Shown: positions 62,165 to 64,000 of the stretch, piece after piece | How positions within the stretch are numbered: the first letter of the stretch is position 1 | Layout of the letters: each line of letters starts with the position of its first letter | Source of the DNA: Vicia villosa | Lineage: Eukaryota > Streptophyta > Magnoliopsida > Fabales > Fabaceae | DNA: 64,000 bases | Assembly (NCBI RefSeq): GCF_029867415.1 | Contig: NW_026705326.1 | Coordinates: 434,001-498,000 of the forward strand | Reading direction: 5' to 3' | Notes under the pieces: model-generated | The model's input: only the letters and a program-made list of their open reading frames with translations | Database searches by the model: none | Told to the model about the DNA's origin: nothing | Translations under genes and position numbers: made by a program

Positions 62165-62365
62165 CATTTTTTTCAACCGGCGGTTTTACAAAATCGACTC
62201 CGGTTCTATGGTTTGAATGGTTTTGAACGGTTCAATTCGGTTTTTTCGGTTCTACTCCGGTTTTGACCCTTAGCGGTTTTTAAAGGTTAAACCAACCGGA
62301 TTCATCTCCGATTCATGGTTCAACCGGTTGAACCGGTCGGTTCGTTTTGATTTTTAAAACATTTG
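62165..62365. repeat. CGGTTCAACCGG-rich repeat, right
   Basis: Contains CAACCGGTTGAACCGGTCGG, CGGTTCAATTCGG and similar motifs, ending GATTTTTAAAACA; related to 60441-60660 (GGTTTTTAAAACA). Confidence 0.65.
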
Positions 62366-63050
62366 TAAAATACAAAAATAATATATTTAATTAATCATAA
62401 AAAATAAAATATAATATACAATTGACATAGTTTAAATTAAATATACAAATTATTGAAAAATTATTTATATAGAAAATAAAATATTTTAAGTGTAATTTAA
62501 TTTAAAGATTATAATTAAGTTTAGCTAATATTTTAAGATATTAAATAGTAATATTAAGTTTAGTTTAGCTAATAAATTAGTGAAAAATATTTGTCCCATT
62601 TATAAATTATATGTCAAATAATTTTTTTAGTGATTCACTTCATAAAAAATAATGTGACGTAATTGAAGTGTGAAAAAATTATGATATATTTCTTTTATTT
62701 ATTTATTTTGACAATATTACATAAAATATAGTTTTATTAAATTATTTGATGACAAACATTTATTTTTATTCACACTTGTATGGTATATTTGTTTATTTAA
62801 TAACTTTTTTTTTTAAAAAAGAATAACGTTTAAAATTAATAATTTGTGTATTTTATAAATAAAATTTATAAATTACCATAACTTTTACATTTTACTTTTT
62901 TAACCAAAAATAATATTTAAAAGGTTTTAATCTAAGTAATTGATTAATGTCATGGTATTGTTCTCCGTATGAATTATGTTTTCTAACATTTTTTGAAGTA
63001 ACTCGTAATAAAAAAAAAAATTCAGAAAAAAAATATGATCAAATTATAAT
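62366..63050. other. intergenic, no gene seen
   Basis: AT-rich sequence up to the start of the MULE. Its last nine bases, AATTATAAT, would be one copy of the target duplication, whose partner lies outside the window. Confidence 0.45.
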
Positions 63051-64000
63051 GGGTTAAATATACAAACCTCCTTGTAATGTGCAAGATTTGATTTTAATCC
63101 CTGATAAAGTTTTTTTTTATCACCCCCTAACTTACGTAGATTCCTCTGAAAACACCCCAATTGGCATTTGTGCAGGCAGATTCCATTTTTTTAATACGTC
63201 TACGTGGAATTAATAAGATTAATATGTGGTATTGTATTTAATTGATTTCATGCCACGATGGAAACATAGGTTAAATTGCATTTTATTTACTCCCTTGTAA
63301 AAATTAGGGCTAGTTTTCACAAAAGCCATTGTTAGTAAGGAAAGAAGAAGACGACGACGAATAGTGAAAGCACGACGGCGCAAAGGAAGGAGACGAAGAC
63401 TACAACTTCTTCTTCACAATATTGAAAAGATAGGATGTCTGAGGTAAGTGTTAAGCAACCTTTTTCTTCGTCTAGGACTGCTTCTTCGTTTACGAGTTCT
63501 TCTTCGTGTTTCTAGTTTAGGTTTTTTTATTTGAATCTTTATACGCAGGATATGCAACACTTTAGTGTGACTTTTCATCATGGGAGTCAGTTTATAAGGT
63601 TAAATGAAGACGAGATAATTTATAGAGGGGATTGATTCAACCATGTCTAGGTTACACATAGAAAACTGGACAATGGAGAGTGTTGAAATTGATGAACCCA
63701 TGTCCATAAGGGAGGGTACTGGTTATTGATTTTTTGCATATTGGTTTGTTGCCTAATTGTTTTGTTTCCTAATTGTTTGTTGGTATTTTAATTTCAGGGA
63801 CTGGTTGCTGTGTTTGAGGAGATGTTTGACAGGATTGAACATAGAATGTGCCTCATACATTTGTATGCTAATTTCAAGAAGAAGTTTGGTGGTGTAACCC
63901 TGATAAGGGATTTGACGATGGGAGCTAGTAAGGAAACATACCATCAAGGTTGGGTACAAAAGATGAATGAGCTGAAGAAGTTTGATTTGAATGCATGGAA
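63051..64000 (+). mobile_element. MULE (MuDR-type) transposon, left part
   Basis: GGGTTAAATATACAAACC at 63051 matches the GGGTTAAATA start I recall for legume MULE terminal repeats, and is followed by AGTCCCT-like text (TTTTAATCCCTG). A transposase gene follows downstream. The right end lies beyond the window. Confidence 0.7.
63436..64000 (+). CDS. MULE transposase gene, partial (runs off the right edge)
   Basis: A start ATG at about 63436 (MSEVSV...) and a segment FSVTFHHGSQFIRLNEDEII (about 63561-63620) resemble the N-terminal PB1-like start of MULE proteins. An apparent intron ends at TTTCAG (63792-63797). From 63798 an open frame reads GLVAVFEEMFDRIEHRMCLI, HLYANFKKKFGG and TYHQGWVQKMNELKKFD to the window end. 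That is the later part of the MULE transposase domain (family GLVPAFxxxxPxxEHRxCVRHLYxNFxKK). The large part expected between the two segments is absent, so this copy is probably deleted. MULE transposases cut and move Mutator-like elements in the nucleus. Confidence 0.75.

Overview
This window looks like repeat-rich, AT-rich nuclear DNA of a flowering plant, most likely a legume. The evidence is plant-type LINE, Ty1/copia, Ty3/gypsy, CACTA, Helitron, hAT and MULE sequences, an Ogre-like LTR of the kind typical of vetch/pea/Medicago relatives, fragments of plant PCNA, BRR2 and CNGC genes, and one intronless plant subtilase. The species assignment is inference from recalled families, not from a search. 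No tRNA, rRNA or CRISPR was seen.

Layout. 1-10.4 kb is a nested stack: a 5'-truncated LINE (target duplication at 184-202 and 10347-10364) whose ORF1 is split by a 6.17 kb CACTA element (354-6526, TAT duplication). That element carries fragments of three unrelated host genes (BRR2 helicase, PCNA, cyclic-nucleotide-gated channel) and a 0.5 kb MITE. 11.5-19.0 kb is a decayed Ty1/copia element whose 3' LTR is split by a 3.17 kb non-autonomous Helitron (15723-18893). 19.0-24.9 kb is a young Ty3/gypsy element on the minus strand with identical 266-bp LTRs, a TCTTG duplication and a single frameshift at a homopolymer. 24.9-32.1 kb is mostly AT-rich non-coding DNA with a hAT MITE and old duplications.

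32.5-34.8 kb holds the only intact host gene, a secreted subtilisin-like protease, preceded by a duplicated copy of its own promoter and start-codon region. 34.9-39.25 kb is a second CACTA element (TTC duplication) that keeps its own internally deleted transposase. 39.7-42.3 kb has a long AT microsatellite and two LINE remnants in opposite orientations. 45.5-56.5 kb is a graveyard of minus-strand Ty3/gypsy elements, one of them interrupted by a 3.8 kb Ogre-like solo LTR (ATAGC duplication). 56.55-57.48 kb is a 0.9 kb foldback. 58-62.4 kb contains two hAT-type MITEs and other repeats. A MULE transposase gene begins at about 63 kb and runs off the right edge.

The genes do not form a pathway; the window is best read as a history of insertions. 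Relative order can be deduced: LINE before CACTA-1; copia before Helitron; old gypsy before the Ogre-like solo LTR. The gypsy element at 19-24.9 kb, with identical LTRs, is among the most recent events. The most distinctive object is the CACTA element carrying pieces of three housekeeping or signalling genes.
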